From: Fictibacillus sp. BK138
GTDB taxonomy: Bacteria > Bacillota > Bacilli > Bacillales > Fictibacillaceae
Length of the DNA stretch: 64,000 nucleotides
Assembly: GCF_004216955.1 (NCBI RefSeq)
Contig: NZ_SGXL01000001.1
Coordinates: forward strand, 1,763,413 to 1,827,412
Direction of reading: 5' to 3'
Shown: positions 35,821 to 44,581 of the stretch, in pieces
How positions within the stretch are numbered: the first letter of the stretch is position 1
Layout of the letters: each line of letters starts with the position of its first letter
Translations under genes and position numbers: made by a program
The notes under the pieces: generated by a model
Told to the model about the DNA's origin: nothing
The model's input: the letters and a program-made list of their open reading frames with translations, nothing else
Databases searched by the model: none

Positions 35821-37362
35821 TTAAGGATTTACACGTTTTAGGGGTTTAGTGGCTGGGCCTTCTACTACTGCTCCATCGTAAGTAAAGCGGGATCCGTGAC
35901 AAGGGCAGTCCCACGTTCTTTCACCGCTGTTCCATTCCACTTCACAGCCTAAATGTGTACACGTGGTATCAACAACGTGCAACTCACCATTAGCATCTCG
36001 ATATGCTCCGCATCGTTTTCCGTCAACAGTTACTGCACCGCCTTCGTCCTTATTAAGGCTCCGAGGATTCTTAGACGGCTTGTCTAACTTTCCTGACACA
36101 AAATGCTTTGCTACATCGGAATTTTCTTTAACAAACTGCTTTATATCTGAAGGGTCTGCTTGAAAACGCTGTGGTTTATACAGATCGGCGAACTCGTTTT
36201 CTCTATCCATTATATGATCCCGGATGATATGGGCAGCTAGTGTACCAGTTGTCATCCCCCATTTTCTGAATCCGGTAGCTACAAAGATATGATCATGCTT
36301 GTGTGTTAACTTACCAATGAATGGAACTTTATCCAGTGTGATAAGATCTTGAGCTGACCAGCGGTACAATACTCTATCAAGGTTAAGTGATTTTTTTGCT
36401 TCTTTTAATAATGCTTCATAATGCTGATGTGTTGGAATTCCCTGTCCAGTCTGATGACTTTCACCGCCAACAAGAACTACATGTTCTCCATCTTGCAGAA
36501 TGGATCTATACGATCTTACAGTTTCATCTACACTCAAATACATTCCATGAGGGAATTTATCTTTCGTTTTAACCGCTAAGACATAAGAACGTTCTGCCAT
36601 CATCCTTGTAAAATAAAAACCCATTCCATCGAAAAACGGAAAATGTGTGCAGCAAGCTACAAAATTTCCTTTCACTTCATTTCCATTTTCTGTTTTTACG
36701 ATTGCTTTTTTATCTTCCTTATCTTCCTGTATATCAGAAGCTGTTGTATTTTCGTAAATCTTTACACCAAGTGATTCCATTTCTTTTAATAGCGCAATCA
36801 AGTATTTAACAGGATGAAAATGTGCTTGGTTTTTCATTACAAGTGCTTTTTTATGAGGGATATCAAAAGGCATGTTTTCAGTTAGATCACCGTCAATCTC
36901 AAGCTGTTCATATGCTCGAGCTTCTTTTTGGAGTTTGTTTATTCCTTGTTCTGTATTCGCATAAAGATAAGCATCATGAGTTTCATAGTTACAGTGAATC
37001 CCATTTTTCTTTATGAAATTATGAATGAACTGACCTGCAGCATCGTTAGATTGATAATACATTTTTGCCCGTTCTAGCCCTAGATGAGAGATGAGACGGT
37101 CATAAATGACACCATGCTGAGATGTGATTTTTGCCGTTGTATGGCCTGTTGTTCCGTTCAAGACTTTTCCAGCTTCAAGTAATATTACTTGAAGTCCTTC
37201 TTTAGCTAGCAGATAAGCAGTTGTTATACCTGCGATTCCTCCGCCTACTACAACAACATCTGTGTGTTCATTTCCTTTTAATGCAGGATATTGGGGCAAA
37301 TCGACATTATCCCTCCAAAGTGGTTCAGGGTATTGCGGCAAATTTTGTTCGAAACTATTCAC
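35821..37362 (-). CDS. FAD-dependent oxidoreductase with C-terminal Rieske domain (YhfW-like)
   Basis: The product (513 aa) joins a glycine-oxidase/DAO-type FAD domain (GGGIAGITTAYLLAKEG dinucleotide motif near 40-56, LLEAGKVLNGTTGHTTAK after it) to a Rieske [2Fe-2S] domain at about 430-513. The cluster ligands are in CTHLGC and CPCHGSRF. B. subtilis YhfW has the same fusion and length; its substrate is unknown. An in-frame ATG at 37386 would place AGGAGG inside the coding region, so the start is GTG at 37362, 6 nt after AGGAGG. Single gene with its own terminator. Confidence 0.85.
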   Translation of the reverse strand: MNSFEQNLPQYPEPLWRDNVDLPQYPALKGNEHTDVVVVGGGIAGITTAYLLAKEGLQVILLEAGKVLNGTTGHTTAKITSQHGVIYDRLISHLGLERAKMYYQSNDAAGQFIHNFIKKNGIHCNYETHDAYLYANTEQGINKLQKEARAYEQLEIDGDLTENMPFDIPHKKALVMKNQAHFHPVKYLIALLKEMESLGVKIYENTTASDIQEDKEDKKAIVKTENGNEVKGNFVACCTHFPFFDGMGFYFTRMMAERSYVLAVKTKDKFPHGMYLSVDETVRSYRSILQDGEHVVLVGGESHQTGQGIPTHQHYEALLKEAKKSLNLDRVLYRWSAQDLITLDKVPFIGKLTHKHDHIFVATGFRKWGMTTGTLAAHIIRDHIMDRENEFADLYKPQRFQADPSDIKQFVKENSDVAKHFVSGKLDKPSKNPRSLNKDEGGAVTVDGKRCGAYRDANGELHVVDTTCTHLGCEVEWNSGERTWDCPCHGSRFTYDGAVVEGPATKPLKRVNP

Positions 37363-37433
37363 GGAGTACCTCCTATATTTAAACAATGTTTTTATCCATT
37401 ATTCCCAGTATGTGATAGTCACAACCCCAAAAA

Positions 37434-37461
37434 GAAAAAACAGGCTAAAATTTAGCCTGTT
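37434..37461 (-). terminator. Terminator of the ABC-F gene
   Basis: AACAGGCTAAA and TTTAGCCTGTT form a nearly perfect stem (37439-37461). On the minus strand it is followed by TTTTTTCTTTTT, starting 7 nt after the stop codon. Confidence 0.88.
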
Positions 37462-37467
37462 CCAAAT

Positions 37468-39087
37468 TTACTTGATCATTCTTTTATCAAGAGCATAATC
37501 GTAATTTCCTGTATAGTTTTCGATCTTGCCATTATCCAGCCATATCGTTCTATTAAATAACTTATTCATAAAATAACGGTCATGTGTTACAGCCATTACG
37601 GTACCCTCAAATTCTTCTAAAGCTATTTCTAACGCTTCGCGTGAATCAATATCTAAATGATTCGTAGGTTCATCAAGTATAAGAAAATTAAACCCTTCAT
37701 ATACAAGTTGTGCGAGTCTTAACCTTGTTCTTTCGCCTCCACTTAGATCACTAGCCTTTTTATAAACAGAAGGACCATAGAATAAGAACTTTGCCAAGTG
37801 ATGTCTGGCCTCGCCTTCTTCCATAGTTACTTTATCTCGAAAAATGTCAAGTACGGTCAAATCAGTTTCTGCTTCGAGTCCTTTTTGTGATAGATATCCA
37901 ATCGAAACGGAGGATCCAAGCTTAACAGCACCAAAATCAAAATCGTTATGCTGCAGACAGTTTATTAATGTAGTTTTACCCGAACCGTTCTTACCGATGA
38001 GAGCAATCTTTTCTCCGTGCCTTACCTGAAGGTCAATATCTTCAAGAATCAAACGATCTTCGATTAACTTACTTGCTTGTTCTAAAACAACAACATCCTG
38101 ACCGCTTCTTTTATTCACATTAAATTCAAAAGCTGCTTTTTTACGTTCAAGCTGTGGTCTTTTCATATTTTGAATACGTGCAAGTGCTTTTTCCATACTT
38201 CTCGCTCGTTTGAAGAACTTTTCATTTCCTGAACGCGCTCCCCAATCCCGCAATTGTTTGATTGATTCTTTTATTTTCCTTACTTTTTTTTGCAGTTCTT
38301 GATATTTCTCAAATTCCAGCAAGAGATTGTTTTCTTTTTCTTTTACAAATCCAGAGTAAGATTTGTGATATACGGTGCATTCCCCATCTTCGAAATCAAT
38401 CGTCTTCCTAGTAACCTTATCCAAAAAATATCTGTCGTGACTGATAATTACTACTGCACCTTTGTATTTCTGCAAATAATTTTCCAGCCAGTTTATTGTA
38501 TCAATGTCTAAATGATTAGTAGGTTCATCCAGCAGAAGAAGTTCTGGTTCTTGAAGAAGCAGACAAGCTAACCCCACTTTTGTTTGTTCACCACCACTTA
38601 TTTGCTTAAATAGATGATTTGTAAGATGAGATATACCAAGCCCCACTAAAACACCATTTATTTTTGATTCTATTGCATAGCCGCCTAAATTCTCGTATTG
38701 TTCTTGAAGTTTATATAGTTTGTTTAAATTCTTTTCAAGCCGATCTCCTTGTGAAGGATCACTTAATTGCAGGTTTACTTCTTCGATCCTCTTTTCAATG
38801 TCTTTAATTTCTTGAAATGTTGCCGAGATAACCTCGTAAACTGTGGAATGAACATCATGATCAGACAGCTGGGCAAGGTATCCTACAGCTGCATCCTTTT
38901 TAATAAAAATTGAACCTGAGTCACTATGCTCCAAACCGCTTAACAGTTTAAATAAAGTTGTCTTTCCTGAACCATTTTGACCGACAATGCCAATTCGATC
39001 TTGTTCGTGTATTTCAAACGATATATTTTTAAGTATCTCATTTCCGCCGTACATTTTCTTTAGGTTTTGAACAGTGCATATAATCAT
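37468..39087 (-). CDS. ABC-F family ATPase
   Basis: This 539-residue cytosolic protein has two ABC ATPase domains and no membrane segment, the ABC-F pattern. Walker A motifs are GIVGQNGSGKTT (about 34-45) and ALIGKNGSGKTT (about 352-363); the signatures are ISGGEQTK and LSGGERTR; both Walker B motifs read LDEPTNHLDI. The inter-domain linker (about 245-310) is long, helical and basic (KKVRKIKESIKQLRDWGARSG), as in ribosome-bound members that protect against antibiotics or rescue stalled ribosomes. I cannot place it in a named subgroup (Vml, Vga, Lsa, Msr). AAGGAG precedes ATG. No own promoter is seen; see the leader at 39338-39605. Confidence 0.85.
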   Translation of the reverse strand: MIICTVQNLKKMYGGNEILKNISFEIHEQDRIGIVGQNGSGKTTLFKLLSGLEHSDSGSIFIKKDAAVGYLAQLSDHDVHSTVYEVISATFQEIKDIEKRIEEVNLQLSDPSQGDRLEKNLNKLYKLQEQYENLGGYAIESKINGVLVGLGISHLTNHLFKQISGGEQTKVGLACLLLQEPELLLLDEPTNHLDIDTINWLENYLQKYKGAVVIISHDRYFLDKVTRKTIDFEDGECTVYHKSYSGFVKEKENNLLLEFEKYQELQKKVRKIKESIKQLRDWGARSGNEKFFKRARSMEKALARIQNMKRPQLERKKAAFEFNVNKRSGQDVVVLEQASKLIEDRLILEDIDLQVRHGEKIALIGKNGSGKTTLINCLQHNDFDFGAVKLGSSVSIGYLSQKGLEAETDLTVLDIFRDKVTMEEGEARHHLAKFLFYGPSVYKKASDLSGGERTRLRLAQLVYEGFNFLILDEPTNHLDIDSREALEIALEEFEGTVMAVTHDRYFMNKLFNRTIWLDNGKIENYTGNYDYALDKRMIK

Positions 39088-39135
39088 TTTACATGTCTCC
39101 TTAAATCAAGTTATGCCACTGTCCTTTTTCAAAAA

Positions 39136-39333
39136 GGCACTTTTCTAAAAGACTGTTGCTACATTGATAGGTTGATTGGAGTGCAAGGTGCGAGACTCCT
39201 GCGGGACGAGTGGGACAGGTGAGACTCCTAAACGTGCAAAGCGCGAGGAGGCTCACCGCCCGCCCCGCGGAAAGCGAGCGACCTGGAACGTAAATCAACT
39301 ACTTTCAAAACAACAAAGTTTGCGAAAACAGCC
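39136..39333 (+). repeat. Dispersed MITE-like repeat, copy E (short form, best preserved)
   Basis: This 198-bp element has imperfect inverted ends: GGCACTTTTCTAAAAGACTG on the left and, as reverse complement of the right, GGCTGTTTTCGCAAACTTTG. The GC-rich core (39171-39299) runs from GTTGATTGGAGTGCAAGG to CTGGAACGTAAATCAAC and holds a 12-bp hairpin arm pair (GGTGAGACTCCT with AGGAGGCTCACC, one mismatch). It separates the ABC-F gene from the small ORF and terminator upstream. Confidence 0.85.
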
Positions 39334-39337
39334 TTCA

Positions 39338-39375
39338 ATAAAAAAACCATGAGCAAATAGTACCTGCCCATGGTT
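39338..39375 (-). terminator. Intrinsic terminator downstream of the 39-aa ORF
   Basis: On the minus strand AACCATGGGCA (39375-39365) pairs with TGCTCATGGTT (39355-39345), with one G-U wobble and a 9-nt loop, followed by seven T. It lies about 38 nt after the stop of the 39-codon ORF and about 250 nt before the ABC-F start; without the inserted repeat the latter distance would be about 59 nt. Confidence 0.82.
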
Positions 39376-39412
39376 TTATCTTTAACATTGAAAAAGGAAA
39401 GGGTAAGGTTAC

Positions 39413-39532
39413 TTATCGAAGTACAATATTTGAATAGCTGAATTTGGACAGACTCCACCAATTACGAAAAATCACATAAGTAATTGAACGAAAAACGACC
39501 AGCCAGCTAAACAGTTGTACACCTTTAAGCAT
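39413..39532 (-). CDS. 39-residue hydrophobic peptide, possible leader peptide or small membrane protein
   Basis: The ATG at 39532 follows AAGGAGGTG, almost a full complement of the 16S rRNA 3' end, at good spacing; the ORF ends with TAA at 39413. The peptide begins MLKGVQLFSWLVVFRSITYV and continues with a Trp-Trp, Ser/Tyr-rich stretch and an Arg end. It is basic, aromatic-rich and could be one membrane-spanning helix. A consensus-like promoter precedes it and a terminator follows, then a MITE copy and the ABC-F gene. It is either an independent small protein or a regulatory leader for ABC-F. I recognise no family. Confidence 0.6.
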   Translation of the reverse strand: MLKGVQLFSWLVVFRSITYVIFRNWWSLSKFSYSNIVLR

Positions 39533-39576
39533 TCCTTACACCTCCTTACATAGTTATGTAAAATAATTTCTATTTT

Positions 39577-39605
39577 ATTATATGACAGAATTTTCAAATG
39601 TGCAA
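39577..39605 (-). promoter_or_regulatory. SigA-type promoter for the 39-aa ORF (and perhaps ABC-F)
   Basis: The minus strand carries TTGCAC (39605-39600), a 17-nt spacer, and a perfect TATAAT (39582-39577). Start of transcription would be near 39570, giving a leader of about 38 nt before the small ORF. Confidence 0.72.
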
Positions 39606-39708
39606 ACAGGGAAAAAAGTTGCAGTAAATCGAAGAGAAAAGCAGGTATATTGCAATTTATAGCGAATTAGTTTTAAATATTTATATAATTCTGAAAAGGG
39701 TGTGTCTT

Positions 39709-40356
39709 ATGAAAGTAAAATCTAATTATCTATCCAAATCCAAAGTAACATATGTAACAGAAAATATGTCAATTAGTGAAGCCCGTTATACAATCATTCA
39801 ATCTGGATACCGCTGTATTCCAGTATTAGATGAAAAAGAACAAAAGTTTGTGGGCTTGCTTTTTAAGGAGACAACATCCGATTATATCATTGATAATGTA
39901 GGCTCTGTTAAAGACAATGTAAGCAGGGTTGTAGAAGAAACAGATGCCTTCATCCATGAAAATACAGCTTATTTTAAAGTGCTGTTCTCGATCCGCCGTC
40001 TTCCTTTCATGGCGGTTGTCGATGATGAACATAATTTCTTAGGAATTATTACTCATTCTAAAGTAATGGACATTTTGCAAGATTCATATGGAATTAAAAA
40101 TGGCGGCTATTCTTTAACTGTCTCAACTACAGAAGGAAAAGGTTCGCTTAGAAAACTATTCACGGCCATCCATGAGGAATACAATATTGAAGGTGTGTTT
40201 ACACAGGACGCTGGAAAGCAATTTTTGCGCAGAGTAGTCATCACATTTAATAAAAGTGTTACGCGCAAAGAAATCGATGAGTTGGTCCATCGTGTTGAGG
40301 CTAATGGATTTAAAGTAGCGGATATAGAAGACCTAAGAACTTTTGCGAAAGTTTAA
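39709..40356 (+). CDS. CBS-domain protein, CbpA-like
   Basis: The product (215 aa) has two CBS modules in residues 1-125 (ISEARYTIIQSGYRCIPVLDE, then IRRLPFMAVVDDEHNFLGIITHSKVMD). A C-terminal ACT-like region follows (about 135-215, SLTVSTTEGKGSLRKLFTAIHEEYNIEG split by short loops). This layout resembles the c-di-AMP-binding protein CbpA of Listeria; ligand and partner here are unproven. GTG at 39700 is in frame, but AAAGGG spacing favours the ATG at 39709. Single gene between a promoter region shared with the minus-strand leader and a strong terminator. Confidence 0.7.
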   Translation: MKVKSNYLSKSKVTYVTENMSISEARYTIIQSGYRCIPVLDEKEQKFVGLLFKETTSDYIIDNVGSVKDNVSRVVEETDAFIHENTAYFKVLFSIRRLPFMAVVDDEHNFLGIITHSKVMDILQDSYGIKNGGYSLTVSTTEGKGSLRKLFTAIHEEYNIEGVFTQDAGKQFLRRVVITFNKSVTRKEIDELVHRVEANGFKVADIEDLRTFAKV

Positions 40357-40375
40357 ATTGTAAACTAGCAATATT

Positions 40376-40412
40376 AAAATACGTTCCCGCCATCTGGGGG
40401 AACGTATTTTTT
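40376..40412. terminator. Strong terminator after the CbpA-like gene
   Basis: AAAATACGTTCCC (40376-40388) pairs perfectly with GGGAACGTATTTT (40398-40410), loop 9 nt, T-run on the plus strand and A-rich complement for katA on the minus strand. Confidence 0.9.
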
Positions 40413-40420
40413 ATGGTGAT

Positions 40421-41881
40421 TTATTTAACTTCTTGCGGGACGGCTAACCCAAGTCCTTTTGCTATACGCGTGCCATAGTCTGGATCTGCTTTATAGAAAT
40501 GCTGTATCTGGCGCAGTTTTATTTCATCATGCTCGACCGGTTTCATGGCGCCAACAATGGTTTCTACTAGCCGTAAACGTTCTTTCTCACTTAACAGGCG
40601 ATATAAATCTCCAGGCTGTGTGTAGTGATCATGGTGATCATAGCCTACACTGTCCGCCACCCCTGTGACTGGAAATGCAGCTTGTTTACTTTCTTGAGAT
40701 TCTTTAGGGCCACCGAAACTATTAGGCTCGTAATAAACAGATCCTCCCCCATTATTATCAAATCGCATTTGGCCATCTCGCTGATAATTATTTACCTCAT
40801 GGCGTGGACGATTGATCGGCAGTGCTTGATGGTTTGCTCCTACACGATAACGATGTGCATCATGGTAAGCAAAAAGGCGTCCCTGAAGCATCTTATCAGG
40901 AGATACATCAATTCCTGGTACTAATGTTCCAGGTGAAAATGTAGCTTGTTCGACTTCTGCAAAATAGTTTTCCGGATTCTTATTTAAAACCATACGGCCT
41001 ACTTCAATTAGAGGATAGTCTTTTTGTGACCAGACTTTTGTAACATCAAACGGATCGAACCGGTAAGTATTCACATCCTCTAGAGGCATAATCTGTACAT
41101 AGAGTTTCCAAGCAGGAAAATCGCCATTTTCGATCGCATTGAAAAGATCTTCTGTATGATAATCAGGGTCTTCTCCAGCAATCTTTGCAGCTATTTCGTT
41201 TGACAGATTCTTTACGCCCTGTTCTGTCTTAAAGTGGTATTTTATCCAAACTCCATCACCTTCTGCATTAACCCATTTAAAGGTATGGCTTCCAAAGCCG
41301 TGCATATGGCGGAATGTCGCAGGAATACCACGGTCAGACATAAGGATCGTTACCTGATGAAGAGATTCAGGCGATAATGACCAAAAATCCCAGATTGCGT
41401 TCGGATTTTTTAAGTGTGTTTGAGGATGACGTTTTTGAGTATGAATAAAATCTGGAAACTTAATAGCATCTCGGATAAAGAAGACCGGTGTATTGTTACC
41501 AACAAGATCATAGTTTCCTTCTTCTGTATAAAATTTAACAGCAAATCCGCGGGGATCTCTCACTGTATCAGCAGAACCATTCTCTCCGGCAACTGTAGAA
41601 AACCTTACAAACAAGGGTGTTCTTTTCCCTACTTCAGATAAGAAGTTTGCTTTTGTATATTTTCTCACGTCATTCGTTACTTCAAAATACCCGTGAGCCC
41701 CAGCTCCTTTCGCATGTACAACACGCTCTGGAACACGCTCCCTATTAAAATGAGCTAGCTTTTCTAAAAGATGAACGTCCTGAATCAATGTTGGACCTCT
41801 TGATCCTGCTGTCATAGAATTCTGGTTGTCCCCTACAGGTGCTCCCCAGTTGGTAGTAAGATGTTTGTTTCCATTACTCAA
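40421..41881 (-). CDS. katA: Vegetative haem catalase
   Basis: KatA (486 aa) is a small-subunit, clade 3 monofunctional catalase that decomposes hydrogen peroxide. The catalytic His56 lies in [12 protein letters not shown], the distal Asn in [12 protein letters not shown], and the proximal haem Tyr in the [12 protein letters not shown] signature (near 337-348). The start is TTG at 41881 after GAGGTGATT; no closer ATG is available. Upstream is a PerR box next to a promoter, so peroxide induction through PerR is expected. A single-gene unit ending at the terminator shared with the CbpA-like gene. Confidence 0.95.
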   Translation of the reverse strand: MSNGNKHLTTNWGAPVGDNQNSMTAGSRGPTLIQDVHLLEKLAHFNRERVPERVVHAKGAGAHGYFEVTNDVRKYTKANFLSEVGKRTPLFVRFSTVAGENGSADTVRDPRGFAVKFYTEEGNYDLVGNNTPVFFIRDAIKFPDFIHTQKRHPQTHLKNPNAIWDFWSLSPESLHQVTILMSDRGIPATFRHMHGFGSHTFKWVNAEGDGVWIKYHFKTEQGVKNLSNEIAAKIAGEDPDYHTEDLFNAIENGDFPAWKLYVQIMPLEDVNTYRFDPFDVTKVWSQKDYPLIEVGRMVLNKNPENYFAEVEQATFSPGTLVPGIDVSPDKMLQGRLFAYHDAHRYRVGANHQALPINRPRHEVNNYQRDGQMRFDNNGGGSVYYEPNSFGGPKESQESKQAAFPVTGVADSVGYDHHDHYTQPGDLYRLLSEKERLRLVETIVGAMKPVEHDEIKLRQIQHFYKADPDYGTRIAKGLGLAVPQEVK

Positions 41882-41925
41882 ACTAAATCACCTCATTATT
41901 TTATTAGTTTTCTTGTACAACTTTA

Positions 41926-41953
41926 ATGATATCACTTCTCAATGGATAATCAA
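41926..41953 (-). promoter_or_regulatory. katA promoter
   Basis: The minus strand has TTGATT (41953-41948), a 16-nt spacer, and TATCAT (41931-41926), about 45 nt before the katA start codon. Confidence 0.55.
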
Positions 41954-41960
41954 TACTTTT

Positions 41961-41975
41961 TTATAATAATTCTAA
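41961..41975. promoter_or_regulatory. PerR box upstream of katA
   Basis: TTATAATAATTCTAA matches the PerR consensus TTATAATNATTATAA at 14 of 15 positions (one mismatch). It lies 8 bp upstream of the proposed -35 element of katA. Confidence 0.8.
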
Positions 41976-42018
41976 TATGAAAAATGTTATAATCTGTCGA
42001 ATGGTAGAATATCATATA

Positions 42019-42050
42019 CAAAAAACCAGCATCTGGGATAGATGCTGGTT
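42019..42050 (-). terminator. Terminator of the aro operon
   Basis: AACCAGCATC and GATGCTGGTT pair over 10 bp with a 7-nt loop; the minus strand continues with five T. It lies about 115 nt beyond the aroA stop, with a repeat remnant in between. Confidence 0.8.
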
Positions 42051-42059
42051 TTCCGTAAA

Positions 42060-42162
42060 CTATTTTGTTCTTGTAAGTAGTTGATTTCCTCTCCAATCAA
42101 CTTTCCAGTGAGTCTATGGAAAATTAAATTAAAAGCATCAACCTTGCTAAAAGAGTGTTTTT
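42060..42162 (-). repeat. Scar-like remnant F of the dispersed repeat
   Basis: GTAGTTGATTTCCTCTCC is joined almost directly to CCAATCAACTT (42077-42101), that is, the two core ends of the repeat with the whole inside missing. Outer sequence resembling the terminal parts (ATTTTGTTCTTGTAAGTAG on the left, GCTAAAAGAGTGTTTTTC on the right) is still visible. Confidence 0.62.
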
Positions 42163-42164
42163 CA

Positions 42165-43451
42165 TTAATGAGCGGATAGGCGATTCAATTGATCAAAAAA
42201 AGATGGATATGAAACAGCTACAGCTTCACTTTGATCAAGTGAAGTTTCACCTTCTGCAACACAAGAGGCTATGCTTAACATCATTCCGATCCGGTGATCC
42301 CCATGACTTTGAACAGATGCCCCTTTTAAAGGTGTTTTACCATTAATGATCATACCATCTTCTGTAGCTTCTATTTCCGCTCCCATTTTTTTAAGCTCAT
42401 TTACAACAGTTTCTATACGGTCTGTTTCTTTGACTCGTAATTCATGTGCATCTTGTATGATTGTTTGCCCTTCAGCCTGTGTGGCTGCCAGTGCAATAAT
42501 CGGGATTTCATCGATTAACCTTGGAATGACATCCCCTTTAATAACAGTCCCCTTTAATGATGAAGTTTTAATGACAAGATCGCCATAGGGTTCAGAAGCT
42601 TCCTTATTAACATTTTGGTATGAAATCTGTGCTCCCATATCATTTAAAACATCTAAAATACCGGTACGGGTTGGGTTCAGTCCCACTTTTTGAAGCGTAA
42701 TCATGCTGTCTGGAACTATAGCTCCAGCAACTAAGAAAAAGGCTGCAGAAGAAATGTCGCCAGGAACTTCAATATGTGTGCCTTTTAGCTGTTGTCCTCC
42801 TTCAATGGATACTGTTAATGCTTCTGACTTCACCTCAGCTCCAAAAGCTTCTAGCATCCGTTCGGTATGATCTCTTGATTTTAGAGGCTCAGTTACAGAA
42901 GTTGTTCCCTCACCTTCCAGACCTGCAAGAATAATAGCTGATTTTACTTGAGCACTTGCTATTGGAGAATGATAATGTATTCCTTTGGCGTTCCCTCCTT
43001 TTATGTGAAGAGGAACCTTATTTCCTGATTCATTGCCTTTGATTTCTGCACCCATCTGTTTCAATGGCTTTGTAACCCGATTCATCGGTCTTTTTGCAAT
43101 AGAATCATCACCTGTAAGCACGGAAGTAAAAGGAGTGTTGGCAAGAATTCCTAGCATTAAACGGATGGTCGTCCCAGAGTTTCCAACATACAGATCTTCA
43201 GATGGCTGCCGCAACCCTGATATCCCTCTGCCTTCAACGGTTACATGTTCATCTTTCTGGACAATGTTAACACCTAGCTTTTTAAAACAAGAGATTGTAC
43301 TAAGACAATCTTCACCAGTTAAGAAACCATTTATAGTTGTCTTTCCTTCTGCTATAGAACCAAACATGACTGCTCTATGAGAAATGGATTTATCACCTGG
43401 CACTTTGATTTTTCCATTTAAGCTTTGAATAGGCATGAATTGTTTTTTCAT
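42165..43451 (-). CDS. aroA: 3-phosphoshikimate 1-carboxyvinyltransferase (EPSP synthase)
   Basis: The enzyme (428 aa) joins shikimate-3-phosphate and PEP in step six of the shikimate pathway. Family motifs are [19 protein letters not shown] (about 18-36), [14 protein letters not shown] near 88-101, and the C-terminal [10 protein letters not shown]. These variants look like class II (Bacillus/Staphylococcus-type) EPSP synthases, which B. subtilis calls aroE. TAAAGGAGG precedes ATG. Last gene of aroC-aroB-tyrA-aroA. Confidence 0.95.
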   Translation of the reverse strand: MKKQFMPIQSLNGKIKVPGDKSISHRAVMFGSIAEGKTTINGFLTGEDCLSTISCFKKLGVNIVQKDEHVTVEGRGISGLRQPSEDLYVGNSGTTIRLMLGILANTPFTSVLTGDDSIAKRPMNRVTKPLKQMGAEIKGNESGNKVPLHIKGGNAKGIHYHSPIASAQVKSAIILAGLEGEGTTSVTEPLKSRDHTERMLEAFGAEVKSEALTVSIEGGQQLKGTHIEVPGDISSAAFFLVAGAIVPDSMITLQKVGLNPTRTGILDVLNDMGAQISYQNVNKEASEPYGDLVIKTSSLKGTVIKGDVIPRLIDEIPIIALAATQAEGQTIIQDAHELRVKETDRIETVVNELKKMGAEIEATEDGMIINGKTPLKGASVQSHGDHRIGMMLSIASCVAEGETSLDQSEAVAVSYPSFFDQLNRLSAH

Positions 43452-43465
43452 AAAAAGTGCCTCCT

Positions 43466-44563
43466 TTATACTGTGATATGAGTTAAATAGTTTTCTTGAT
43501 GTAATAGCTGTTGTGCCTGATCCCGATCATTTTCGTTTTGAAAACTTAACCTCAGCACCCCATTAAGACCTTCTCTTACTTCCAGAATGGTAATATTTAT
43601 GATGCTGATCTGGGATTCTGCTAAGAGTGTTGTAACTCTAGACAAAGCACCTGCTGTATCTAAAATGTCTACGTATAAATCGGAAAACGCCTGTATAGCA
43701 CCTTTGGAACGAACCGGGAGCCCATCACGAAATAATTTTGCTCCATTAAAGTAGTCAAACAATTGATCTTGATCACCATTTTCTACAAAGCTGATAACTT
43801 GATCCATCTCTTCTTTCCACTCTGTTAAAAGTGATAATAAATGGTTTTTGTTTTGGCTGACAATATCACTCCACATTTTTGGAGAGCTTGATGCAATGCG
43901 CGTTATATCACGAAAGCCCCCGGCTGCGAGCTGCTGAACTAGCGGATTGTCATTGGCATGTTTTTGTGCAAGTCTTACGAGACTCGATGCAATGAGATGA
44001 GGAAAATGGCTTACAATACCAGTAAGAAAATCATGTTCATTTGGTTCAGCCACTATAAATTTTGCATGCGTTCCTTTTAGCCAGTCCTTCGCTTCTTCAA
44101 TTTTTGCTGCAGAAGCAATAGAACTAGGTGTTAAGATATAAAATGCATTTTCTAATAAATGTGGTCGAGCACTTTCTACACCGGTTTTATGTGACCCTGC
44201 CATAGGATGGCCGCCGATAAAAACAATGTCATTTTCAGCGAGCTTTTCAGCCTTTTTCATTATGGTGTTCTTCGTGCTTCCGACATCCATTACGAGAGCT
44301 TTAATTCCTGTTTTTATGGAAGATAATTGATCCATAATGTTCAATGTTGCTTCAACTGGCGTAGCGATTATGATAAGGTCAGCGTCGGCTGCATCTTGTT
44401 GCAAATCATTTGCGACTCTGTCAATGACTCCTAATTTTACTGCTGTCTCGCAATTAGCAGTCTGGACGTCATATCCTGTGATAACCGCTTCATGTTCATT
44501 TTTTATTGTTAAAGCGATCGATCCGCCAATCAATCCGACTCCTATCAGCAAGACGTTCTTCAT
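43466..44563 (-). CDS. tyrA: Prephenate dehydrogenase with ACT domain
   Basis: TyrA (365 aa) converts prephenate to 4-hydroxyphenylpyruvate. An N-terminal NAD-binding [11 protein letters not shown] motif (8-18), the [14 protein letters not shown] substrate motif (near 117-130) with the catalytic His, and a C-terminal ACT domain (about 295-365, [17 protein letters not shown]) are visible. The ACT domain suggests feedback control by tyrosine. AAAGGAG precedes ATG; 14 nt separate it from aroA and 18 nt from aroB. Confidence 0.95.
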   Translation of the reverse strand: MKNVLLIGVGLIGGSIALTIKNEHEAVITGYDVQTANCETAVKLGVIDRVANDLQQDAADADLIIIATPVEATLNIMDQLSSIKTGIKALVMDVGSTKNTIMKKAEKLAENDIVFIGGHPMAGSHKTGVESARPHLLENAFYILTPSSIASAAKIEEAKDWLKGTHAKFIVAEPNEHDFLTGIVSHFPHLIASSLVRLAQKHANDNPLVQQLAAGGFRDITRIASSSPKMWSDIVSQNKNHLLSLLTEWKEEMDQVISFVENGDQDQLFDYFNGAKLFRDGLPVRSKGAIQAFSDLYVDILDTAGALSRVTTLLAESQISIINITILEVREGLNGVLRLSFQNENDRDQAQQLLHQENYLTHITV

Positions 44564-44581
44564 GTGCAGGCTCCTTTGGGG

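Noticed and set aside
37468-39087. Naming the ABC-F protein as VmlR, Vga, Lsa or Msr
   Set aside because: Overall similarity to VmlR as I remember it is low outside the ATPase motifs; no subgroup can be defended without a tree.
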